Positions 32,140 through 38,520 of a stretch of DNA of 38,520 bases are shown here, piece by piece. The notes below the pieces were generated by a model, which worked only from the letters and a program-made list of their open reading frames with translations, was not told the origin of the DNA and searched no databases. Position numbers and translations under genes: made by a program. The DNA comes from Caldifarciminota bacterium (GTDB lineage Bacteria; Hydrothermota; Hydrothermia; UBA1063; CAJXJZ01): contig JALVYB010000057.1 of NCBI GenBank assembly GCA_027038175.1, positions 1 through 38,520 on the forward strand, given 5' to 3'. Within the stretch, counting starts at the first letter, position 1; the number at the start of each line of letters is the position of its first letter.

Positions 32140-32909
32140 TTAAAGACGGCGATTTTATATTTCTCTACGGGGGGAAAAGAGCACAGTTCCTCATAAAGTA
32201 CTCTAAAGATAAACCCTACTTTGAGTGTCATCTCGGGAAAGTTGAATTCCCTGAGGGTTTTGATTATGGAGATGTGCTTTACACAAACAAGAATAAACCC
32301 CTCTATGTATTGAGACCCACTACCTCTGACCTTGTTTTTCGTGTAAAGAGACTCACAACCATAATGTACCCAAAGGACATGGGATATGTGGTTTTGAATC
32401 TCGGGATAAAGAGTGGAGACAGGGTTATAGAGGTTGGTTCAGGTTCTGGCGCCATGACCATTGTACTTGCAAGTCTTGTTGGAGAAAGCGGAATAGTTTA
32501 TTCCTTTGAAAGGAGGAAGGAGTTTCTCGAGAATGCCTCACATAACGTCAAAAGGGCTGGACTCTCTTCAAGGGTAAAGTTCATGCTGAGGGATGTTGAG
32601 AAAGAGGGGTTTGGGGTGTTTGATGCTGACTCTGCTGTGATAGATGTTCCAGAACCCTGGACACTTGTTGGGCATGTAAAGAAGGCCTTGAAAGGCGGGG
32701 CACCCGTGTTTTTCCTCTCACCCAACATAGAACAGGTTCAAAAAACATATAAGGCTCTCAATGAACACGGATTTGTCAGAATGAAAACCGTTGAGATACT
32801 TGAAAGAGAGATAAGGGTGAGTGAAGGGAAAACAAGGCCTCTTGAGAGGATGATTTCCCATACAGGATATCTGACTTTTGCTCATAAGGTGAACCATGAA
32901 GAAGGATAA
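32136..32909 (+). CDS. trmI: tRNA (adenine-N1-)-methyltransferase TrmI (m1A57/58)
   Basis: 257 aa. The N-terminal beta-rich domain is followed by a Rossmann methyltransferase with IEVGSGSGAMT (98-108) as SAM motif I and DVPEPW, the motif typical of TrmI. It methylates adenine 58 (and 57 in archaea) of the tRNA T-loop, which matters for growth at high temperature. The start is TTG, overlapping the ribH stop (TTGA). It overlaps the glycosyltransferase by 14 nt. Bacterial TrmI occurs in thermophiles and actinobacteria among others, consistent with a thermophile here. Confidence 0.92.
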   Translation: MIKDGDFIFLYGGKRAQFLIKYSKDKPYFECHLGKVEFPEGFDYGDVLYTNKNKPLYVLRPTTSDLVFRVKRLTTIMYPKDMGYVVLNLGIKSGDRVIEVGSGSGAMTIVLASLVGESGIVYSFERRKEFLENASHNVKRAGLSSRVKFMLRDVEKEGFGVFDADSAVIDVPEPWTLVGHVKKALKGGAPVFFLSPNIEQVQKTYKALNEHGFVRMKTVEILEREIRVSEGKTRPLERMISHTGYLTFAHKVNHEEG

Positions 32910-33840
32910 GTTTATAAGTGGATTTACCTTTATAAGAAACGGAGTTAAGCTCGACTACCCGTTTATAGAATCTATAAGGTCAATAATGCCCATTGTGGAT
33001 GAATTTGTTGTTGTGGTGGTTGAATCTGAAGATGATACACTTGAGCGGGTTCAGTCTATAAAAAGCAAGAAGATTAAAATTATTGAAGAGAAATGGCGTG
33101 AGGACTTAAGAGGCGGTGGTAGATTGCTGGAGTATTACACGGATATTGCAAAGGATGCTGCAGCGGGGAGGTGGCTCTTTTATCTCCAGGGAGATGAGGT
33201 TGTCCACGAAAAATATCTTGAGTACATAAAATGTGCTCTAAAAACGTATTTGAATAATGATAAGATTGAAGGTTTTGCTCTTAAGTTCAAGCATTTTTAT
33301 GGTAGTTATGACCTTTATCACGAAGGAGAGGGCTGGGTGAGAAATGAAGTAAGGATTATAAGAAATAATCCAGAAATAAAATCTTTCAGGGCGGCATCTG
33401 GATTCAGGTGGAGTGATGGGAGGAAACTCAATGTTGTAATGCTTGATGCATACGTTTATCACTATGGATGGGCGAGAAAAAGGAGTGTTATGAAAAAGAA
33501 GATACTTGAGCATTCCTCCTGGCACCATAAAGACGAGAAGGTGCTTAAAGACCTTGAGGATAAGGAACTCAAGAAACTGTATAAACATGCTCATTCGTTG
33601 CATCTTTTTACAGAGACACATCCCATGGTAATGGAGAATAGATTAAAAGAAAGAGAAGATTATCTATCAGTAGACCCAAAATTATTGGATATAAGGGCAG
33701 TTTATAAGGTGAGAGACTTTTTCGCCAATATATCTGAGTTTTTGTTTGGAAGGAGAATAGGGGAGTATGAAAATTTTAAGAGGGCAGGTTATTATATGCC
33801 TTTCTCAGAGTTTACAGAGTGTAAAAAGGAGGAGTTATGA
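32896..33840 (+). CDS. glycosyltransferase family 2-like protein
   Basis: 314 aa. GT-A fold features: an N-terminal strand-loop (GFTFIRNGVKLDYPFIESI), VDEFVVVVVESEDDT, and a metal-binding acidic motif in LQGDEVVHE (98-106). The C-terminal half has many aromatic and basic residues and no transmembrane segment, so it is cytosolic or peripheral. It could act on lipopolysaccharide-like or other surface glycans; the acceptor is unknown. It overlaps trmI upstream and the beta-barrel gene downstream by 4 nt (ATGA). Confidence 0.8.
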   Translation: MKKDKFISGFTFIRNGVKLDYPFIESIRSIMPIVDEFVVVVVESEDDTLERVQSIKSKKIKIIEEKWREDLRGGGRLLEYYTDIAKDAAAGRWLFYLQGDEVVHEKYLEYIKCALKTYLNNDKIEGFALKFKHFYGSYDLYHEGEGWVRNEVRIIRNNPEIKSFRAASGFRWSDGRKLNVVMLDAYVYHYGWARKRSVMKKKILEHSSWHHKDEKVLKDLEDKELKKLYKHAHSLHLFTETHPMVMENRLKEREDYLSVDPKLLDIRAVYKVRDFFANISEFLFGRRIGEYENFKRAGYYMPFSEFTECKKEEL

Positions 33841-35519
33841 AAGGTAAATACCTACTGGTAATGTTTTTCTTGTTGTGGGCAAAGGGTAGGGCTTTTAACC
33901 CTGTAATGCCTTATAATCTCATGGATAATGTGTATTCTTTCCGTTCTCTATCTACTGGCTTTGTGTTCTGGGACTATATAGACTATGCGCAAAATCCATT
34001 GCTTCTTACAAAGTCCGATAAGAATGCCATTTTTACAGGACTTTCCAATTTAAATGCCTCTGAATTTCTCTTTGGAAACGCAGGTGATAATGACATCAAG
34101 TTAGGTGGAATTTATCATAGCGGGATTGGCTCAGAGGGATTGCTTTTCACTATGCGAAATCAGAGAGGTCCCAACATGAATCCCTTAGGAGTCCTGGGCG
34201 AGGTAACCATTGATTCTACAGTTTATGAGGATACAGACGCAGACGGTTATCCTGATGTAAGAAGATGGACGCATTCTTTCAGCAATGCCTGGTACAACAA
34301 CACAGATGCCAGATTTTCTCTGAGTTTCTATCTCGATAGAGAAGATTATGGCCTTGGATTTTTCTTTTCTCATGTTCAGAACAGTCAGAAGAACGTTGCG
34401 GGCGGCGATACTTTAAACCCTTATGGAGTATTTGTTTTCAATGAAGAGGTGTTTAATAATGCTACCGGTCTTTTAATAAGTACAGTAGATGGTCTTGGAG
34501 ATGGTTCTCAGGTTACAAGTTTTAATTCCTCACTGGGAGCGATTGGAGCCAACCTTACTCTTGGAGACAGGCCCCTTAGTGCACTTCTTGTTTACAGGGA
34601 TGAGCACACTACGCTTAATGAGAATTATACATCTTCCATTTTAAGGAATAATGCTCCTCTTGAGCCGAACAATGTTCACTACATAAATAACTATTTTGAG
34701 AGGTCAAATAATGATGACGTATATTTCAAGAGGGTAAGTCTTCTTGCCATTCAGCTGGATAGTGAATTTGATGTTCTTTATGCTTTTGACCTTGGTATTT
34801 TGATGCACTCAGGTAAAATAGGGACTTTGTTTGATAGAAACATGAGAGTACAGGAGGACAATCTGTCTGATAGTATTAGAGTGAACCTCAACAGAAATAC
34901 AACTATAACTTCTCTGGGTGAGCCTGAAGGAACAGGGTATGATGGATATTTCACTTTGATTAAAGGAATGTCTCTCGGTGATAAGGCATCAATGAGATTT
35001 GGATTTTCTATTTATGGAATGAAGGATAAAGTAAGAAGACATGTAATGAAAAGTGATACAACTTACAATGGGTATAGAGATGGAGATATACAACCGAACG
35101 ATTTTGATGATTTTGATGACATACTCTATTCAAAGGTTGAGTATGATTCCACACTTGAGAGAACGAGTATAGAGGTATCTGTGCCGTGTGGTCTGGTATA
35201 TAGGCCTCATAGAAAAGTAGAGTTAAGGCTTGGCGCAGTGGAGCATGTTACATGGACAAAGTCCCAGAACTATATAGTGGTTACGGGTTTAACCCCTCAG
35301 ACGAGAGAGGTGATAAGAGGAGATGGAACCCACACAATCACGAAAACCGATCTGTCATTTGAAAACTCAAATATGGTTAGTGAAACCCTTACACCGATTA
35401 CCAGTTTTTATTATGGTTTAGGATTTGACCTTACGGAATCCCTATCGGTTGATATTATGAATTTCTCCAATCTGGTTAATCTGAACAACTGGCAGGTTTC
35501 AGTTGTGTTTAAATTTTAG
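33837..35519 (+). CDS. outer-membrane beta-barrel protein, function unknown
   Basis: 560 aa. A signal peptide (KGKYLLVMFFLLWAKGRA) is followed by alternating hydrophobic and polar strands rich in Gly, Asn and Tyr, and the protein ends WQVSVVFKF, the terminal-Phe signature used by the BAM machinery. An Asp-rich turn (YEDTDADGYPDVRR) resembles a thrombospondin-type-3 calcium loop. It is clear evidence of an outer membrane. I do not recognise the specific family; transport or surface display is possible. It lies 7 nt upstream of a lipoprotein gene, which may be its partner. Confidence 0.78.
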   Translation: MKGKYLLVMFFLLWAKGRAFNPVMPYNLMDNVYSFRSLSTGFVFWDYIDYAQNPLLLTKSDKNAIFTGLSNLNASEFLFGNAGDNDIKLGGIYHSGIGSEGLLFTMRNQRGPNMNPLGVLGEVTIDSTVYEDTDADGYPDVRRWTHSFSNAWYNNTDARFSLSFYLDREDYGLGFFFSHVQNSQKNVAGGDTLNPYGVFVFNEEVFNNATGLLISTVDGLGDGSQVTSFNSSLGAIGANLTLGDRPLSALLVYRDEHTTLNENYTSSILRNNAPLEPNNVHYINNYFERSNNDDVYFKRVSLLAIQLDSEFDVLYAFDLGILMHSGKIGTLFDRNMRVQEDNLSDSIRVNLNRNTTITSLGEPEGTGYDGYFTLIKGMSLGDKASMRFGFSIYGMKDKVRRHVMKSDTTYNGYRDGDIQPNDFDDFDDILYSKVEYDSTLERTSIEVSVPCGLVYRPHRKVELRLGAVEHVTWTKSQNYIVVTGLTPQTREVIRGDGTHTITKTDLSFENSNMVSETLTPITSFYYGLGFDLTESLSVDIMNFSNLVNLNNWQVSVVFKF

Positions 35520-35526
35520 GAGGTGA

Positions 35527-36750
35527 ATGATGAAGAGATATACTTTAGCATTGTTTATAACTCTGGCACTTTCTTTAAGTGCCTGCTCTCTTAAAGAGCC
35601 AGACCTTTCATCCGATCTTGGAGTTTCTTATCCAGTTACTTTGAATCCACTCGTAGTGCGCTCAATTTATACTGAATCTTATTCTCTGGGTTATTCAGGT
35701 TCACAGAACAGATTCTCTGATGTAAACCCGGATTCTGCTGGAATCCAGGACAGAGTGATTATTAATTTAAGTGCTCCCTTTACTGTAGGCGATGGTGGTG
35801 TGGAGGTCAAGGGAGTTAGAGGAAAAGTTATAGGAGACGTGGATTTTACCTATGTCGTTAACAATTACGAGAAAAGGCTTGTTATATATCTCTCTGGAAT
35901 CAAAGATTCAACTACCTATGAGGTTCTACTTCACTCTAATCTTGTAAAGGACCTTTCTGGAAACTTTCTTGATGGGAATTATAATGGGAAGCCGGATTCA
36001 TCCTTTGACGACTTTATTGCGTATTTCAGAGGTCCAAATCCGGACGCTGGTATTCCTGATAATTCTCCTCTTAGTGTAATGTTTACCTTTTTCTCTGATC
36101 AGATTAGTGGTGATGCACTTACCAATGATACCCTGTTTGTATGGCTTTCAAGGGTTGTTGATTCTACTACCATTTCAGGCAATTTTTTGCTGGCTAAGTA
36201 TCCCGAGGGCGAAGACTTTTCCTCGCACGTCTCTTCTTATGGGATAGGCTCTTCCGGAAACATCGTATTTTTTGTGCTCTCCGGTCTTGATGATGCAAGG
36301 GGTTACACTTTTATCCTCAAAAATGGAATAAAAGATACAGCAGGGAGAGCGCTTGATGGAAACGGAAATGGTATTATTGAGGTTGAGGACAATGATACCA
36401 TTTTCTTTAATGTGGCTGTTGGGGATTCTGAGGCAGTGGAATACCCTGAACTTGACGGAATAAATTATGACAACACATCCATTATACTTGAATTTTCAAA
36501 ACCAATGGACATATCAACTTTTGGAGATTCCACAGTTGTAGTGTTTGATTATAACAATAACAGGGTTTACAGCAGATTGAGTCTTTACCCTGACAAAATG
36601 CATCTTAAAGTAGAACCGATGGTTCCATTATCCAGTGGTAGGATATATCTTTCGAGGAACCTGAAAGATACTTCAGGTTTGATGTTTGATGGAAATTCAA
36701 ATGGTTTTGGAGGAGAACCAGGGGCTGACGACATATATGTGAGTTTCTAA
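35527..36750 (+). CDS. lipoprotein with three Ig-like (SbsA/Big-type) repeats
   Basis: 407 aa. The lipobox LSAC (Cys20) follows a classic signal peptide. Three repeats of roughly 100-120 aa each end in a shared motif, K-D-x-x-G followed by DGNxNG and a later acidic pair and Phe: DGNYNGKPD, DGNGNGIIE and DGNSNGFGG. This is the pattern of SbsA Ig-like domains, with likely calcium-binding loops. Two consecutive ATGs (35527, 35530) lie behind AGGAGGTG; either could be used. It is probably anchored to the outer membrane and works with the adjacent beta-barrel. Function unknown. Confidence 0.82.
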   Translation: MMKRYTLALFITLALSLSACSLKEPDLSSDLGVSYPVTLNPLVVRSIYTESYSLGYSGSQNRFSDVNPDSAGIQDRVIINLSAPFTVGDGGVEVKGVRGKVIGDVDFTYVVNNYEKRLVIYLSGIKDSTTYEVLLHSNLVKDLSGNFLDGNYNGKPDSSFDDFIAYFRGPNPDAGIPDNSPLSVMFTFFSDQISGDALTNDTLFVWLSRVVDSTTISGNFLLAKYPEGEDFSSHVSSYGIGSSGNIVFFVLSGLDDARGYTFILKNGIKDTAGRALDGNGNGIIEVEDNDTIFFNVAVGDSEAVEYPELDGINYDNTSIILEFSKPMDISTFGDSTVVVFDYNNNRVYSRLSLYPDKMHLKVEPMVPLSSGRIYLSRNLKDTSGLMFDGNSNGFGGEPGADDIYVSF

Positions 36751-36767
36751 AGGACTTTCACAGGATA

Positions 36768-37442
36768 ATGAGAGGAAAACTTTATGTAGTTGCGACACCA
36801 ATTGGTAATCTGGAGGACATTACGTTAAGGGCTATAAGGATATTAAAAGAATCAGATGTAATTCTTGCTGAAGACACACGTGTTGCATCGAAACTTCTTG
36901 GCAAATACGACATTCATGGAAAAAGGTACATATCTTTTCATGAACACAATGAGGAAAAGAGGATACAGGAAGTGGAGAAGTATCTGGAAGAAGGTAAAGT
37001 CATATCCCTTGTATCTGACGCGGGTACACCTCTCATACAGGACCCGGGTTACAGGCTTGTAAAGCATCTAAGAGAGATGGAATTTGATGTTATTCCTGTA
37101 CCAGGTCCAACTGCGTTTGTAGCAGCGCTTTCGGTCTCTGGTATGCCCACTGACTCTTTTGTATTCCTTGGATTTTTGCCTCATAGAAAGTCCAGGAGAA
37201 AAAAACTACTGGATAAAATGAAGGAACTCAATATGACTTTTGTGCTCTATGAGTCTGTCCATCGGATTGATGCGTTAATGGAAGAGTTATGTGAGTATTT
37301 CCCTGAAAGGAGTGTTTTTGTTGCCCGTGAAATGACAAAACTTCATGAGGAGTACATTAGCGGTTTGCCCTGTGAGATAAAGAATAGTCTCATTAGAAAA
37401 GGAGAGTTTGTTATAGTGGTAGGTAAACAAAATGAAGGATAA
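36768..37442 (+). CDS. rsmI: 16S rRNA (cytidine1402-2'-O)-methyltransferase
   Basis: 224 aa, a tetrapyrrole-methylase-fold SAM enzyme. LYVVATPIGNLEDITLRA (5-22), AEDTRV, SDAGTPLIQDPGY and VPGPTAFVAALSVSG are the RsmI blocks. It is shorter than E. coli RsmI (286 aa) because the C-terminal helical extension is absent, as in many other bacteria. It overlaps the following phosphatidyltransferase by 11 nt. Confidence 0.94.
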   Translation: MRGKLYVVATPIGNLEDITLRAIRILKESDVILAEDTRVASKLLGKYDIHGKRYISFHEHNEEKRIQEVEKYLEEGKVISLVSDAGTPLIQDPGYRLVKHLREMEFDVIPVPGPTAFVAALSVSGMPTDSFVFLGFLPHRKSRRKKLLDKMKELNMTFVLYESVHRIDALMEELCEYFPERSVFVAREMTKLHEEYISGLPCEIKNSLIRKGEFVIVVGKQNEG

Positions 37443-38004
37443 AGCAAGAAATATTGTAAAGCCAATAGCAAGAGCAATTGCGTCGCTTGGTATTCACCCA
37501 AACGTCCTTACAATTACGGGTTTCCTTGTTACAATTGTATCTGCGTTTTTCTATGCTATGGGAAATTTTATAGATGGGGCTCTTGTTCTGCTTTTTGCGG
37601 GTTTATTTGACGTATTTGATGGTGATGTTGCAAGGCTTTCAAATAAAGTAACCCGATTTGGCGCATTCCTTGATTCTACCCTTGATAGATTCACAGAGTT
37701 TTTCATTTTTTCAGGTTTTGCCTATTATTTCAGGAAAAGTTTTTTGATTGTCCTTTTAGTGTTTACTGCGCTTTTCTTATCGTTGATGGTTAGTTATACC
37801 CGTGCGAGAGGAGAAGGGCTTGGTTATAGTACAAAGAAAGGTCCTATGGACAGACCTACACGGTATTTCTACATTATTTTGATGTCGTTTTTGCCTATTG
37901 GATATTTTGAACTCTATATTTCTGTGTTTATAATACTAACATTAATTACAGTCATAAGAAGGATTTTTGACCTTAAAAAACTTGACGAAATCAAGGAGGT
38001 TTGA
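37432..38004 (+). CDS. CDP-alcohol phosphotransferase, probable inositol-phosphate type
   Basis: 190 aa with several membrane helices. The family motif is complete: DVFDGDVARLSNKVTRFGAF (60-79) then LDSTLDR, giving Asp60, Asp63, Gly64, Arg68, Gly77, Asp81 and Asp85. The enzyme transfers a phosphatidyl group from CDP-diacylglycerol to an alcohol. The next gene makes inositol-1-phosphate, so phosphatidylinositol-phosphate synthesis, as in actinobacteria and archaea, is the best guess; phosphatidylglycerophosphate synthesis is the alternative. It precedes the synthase gene by 1 nt. Confidence 0.85.
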   Translation: MKDKARNIVKPIARAIASLGIHPNVLTITGFLVTIVSAFFYAMGNFIDGALVLLFAGLFDVFDGDVARLSNKVTRFGAFLDSTLDRFTEFFIFSGFAYYFRKSFLIVLLVFTALFLSLMVSYTRARGEGLGYSTKKGPMDRPTRYFYIILMSFLPIGYFELYISVFIILTLITVIRRIFDLKKLDEIKEV

Positions 38005-38005
38005 A

Positions 38006-38520
38006 ATGGGAGAGATTAGAGTTGCTATAATCGGTGTGGGTAACTGTGCGTCAAGTCTGGTCCAGGGTGTATACTACTATAGAAACGCCAAGGAGGGTGA
38101 CTTCATTCCAGGGATAATGCACGTGAACTTAGGTGGGTATCACATAAGTGACATTAAGTTCTGCTGCGCTTTTGATATAAATGCTACAAAGGTTGGGAAG
38201 GACCTTTCGGAGGCTATATTCGCAGAGCCCAATAACACTTATAAGTTTACGGATGTACCCAATCTTGGTGCCAAGGTCTATAGAGGAATGACACATGATG
38301 GAATAGGAAAATACCTCGAAGGGATTATCAAGAAAGCACCTGGCCCAACAGACGATGTCCAGAAAATATTGAAAGATGAGGGAGTGGATGTCGTTGTAAA
38401 TTTCCTTCCTGTTGGTTCTGAGGAGGCCACTAAATGGTATGTAGAACAGACTATTGCTGCGGGTGCTGCTTTTGTTAATGGAATCCCGGTGTTTATAGCA
38501 ACAAGTGATTACTGGGGTAA
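38006..38520 (+). CDS. ino1: inositol-1-phosphate (myo-inositol-3-phosphate) synthase, truncated by window end
   Basis: 171 codons are visible and the frame is open at the right edge. The NAD-binding start IRVAIIGVGNCASSLVQG and the blocks NLGGYHISDIKFCCAFDI and NFLPVGSEEATKWY match the short bacterial/archaeal inositol-phosphate synthases (full length about 360-390 aa). The enzyme converts glucose-6-phosphate to inositol-1-phosphate, the substrate for the CDP-alcohol phosphotransferase encoded just before it. AAGGAGGT sits 6 nt before the ATG. Confidence 0.92.
   Translation, partial: MGEIRVAIIGVGNCASSLVQGVYYYRNAKEGDFIPGIMHVNLGGYHISDIKFCCAFDINATKVGKDLSEAIFAEPNNTYKFTDVPNLGAKVYRGMTHDGIGKYLEGIIKKAPGPTDDVQKILKDEGVDVVVNFLPVGSEEATKWYVEQTIAAGAAFVNGIPVFIATSDYWG

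Overview
The window looks like chromosomal DNA from a thermophilic, diderm (Gram-negative-type) bacterium in or near the Fibrobacteres-Chlorobi-Bacteroidetes assemblage; a WOR-3/Stahlbacteria- or Hydrothermae-like lineage would fit. This is inference. It rests on a secreted M6 protease with a type-IX-secretion-like C-terminal sorting domain, a beta-barrel protein ending in Phe, a lipoprotein, inositol-phospholipid genes, and archaeal-looking enzymes (a cyclic-2,3-diphosphoglycerate-synthetase-like GTPase, a Thermococcales-type class III aminotransferase, TrmI). Genes are densely packed with many short overlaps, and TTG/GTG starts are common. No rRNA, tRNA or CRISPR array was seen.

Layout. (1) 46-6865, + strand: a possible 42-codon ORF, then an operon of aminotransferase, CpgS-like GTPase, a coiled-coil/metallo-beta-lactamase fusion, rlmN and ornithine aminotransferase, closed by a clear intrinsic terminator. 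(2) 6920-17321, - strand, in order of transcription: a NifX/NifB-like protein with a His-rich tail and a PadR repressor behind a palindromic operator/promoter; the M6 protease; an ATP-type phosphofructokinase; class II aldolase; a PPi-type phosphofructokinase; PcrA/UvrD helicase; QueA. (3) 17624-29916, + strand: a type I restriction-modification operon (hsdM ... hsdS-hsdR-YgjP peptidase) split by four cargo genes. (4) 29959-38520, + strand: HIT protein, RibBA, RibH, TrmI, a glycosyltransferase, a beta-barrel, a repeat lipoprotein, RsmI, a CDP-alcohol phosphotransferase and a truncated inositol-1-phosphate synthase.

The most unusual region is 19403-25165. Between hsdM and hsdS lie (i) an AbiEii/DUF6036-like nucleotidyltransferase overlapping (ii) a winged-helix plus PD-(D/E)XK nuclease-like protein, both behind a consensus sigma-70 promoter whose -10 element is buried in a perfect 9-bp inverted repeat; then (iii) a membrane-anchored KAP-family P-loop NTPase overlapping (iv) a 586-residue protein I do not recognise, which overlaps hsdS by 4 nt. 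The last two genes are conspicuously A+T rich. I read this as a composite defence operon: a type I R-M backbone carrying a possible toxin-antitoxin-like pair and a KAP module. That is a hypothesis from gene order and domains, not a demonstrated system.

Elsewhere the glycolytic cluster pairs phosphofructokinases with different predicted phosphoryl donors around one aldolase. The end of the window brings together the last steps of inositol-phospholipid headgroup synthesis.
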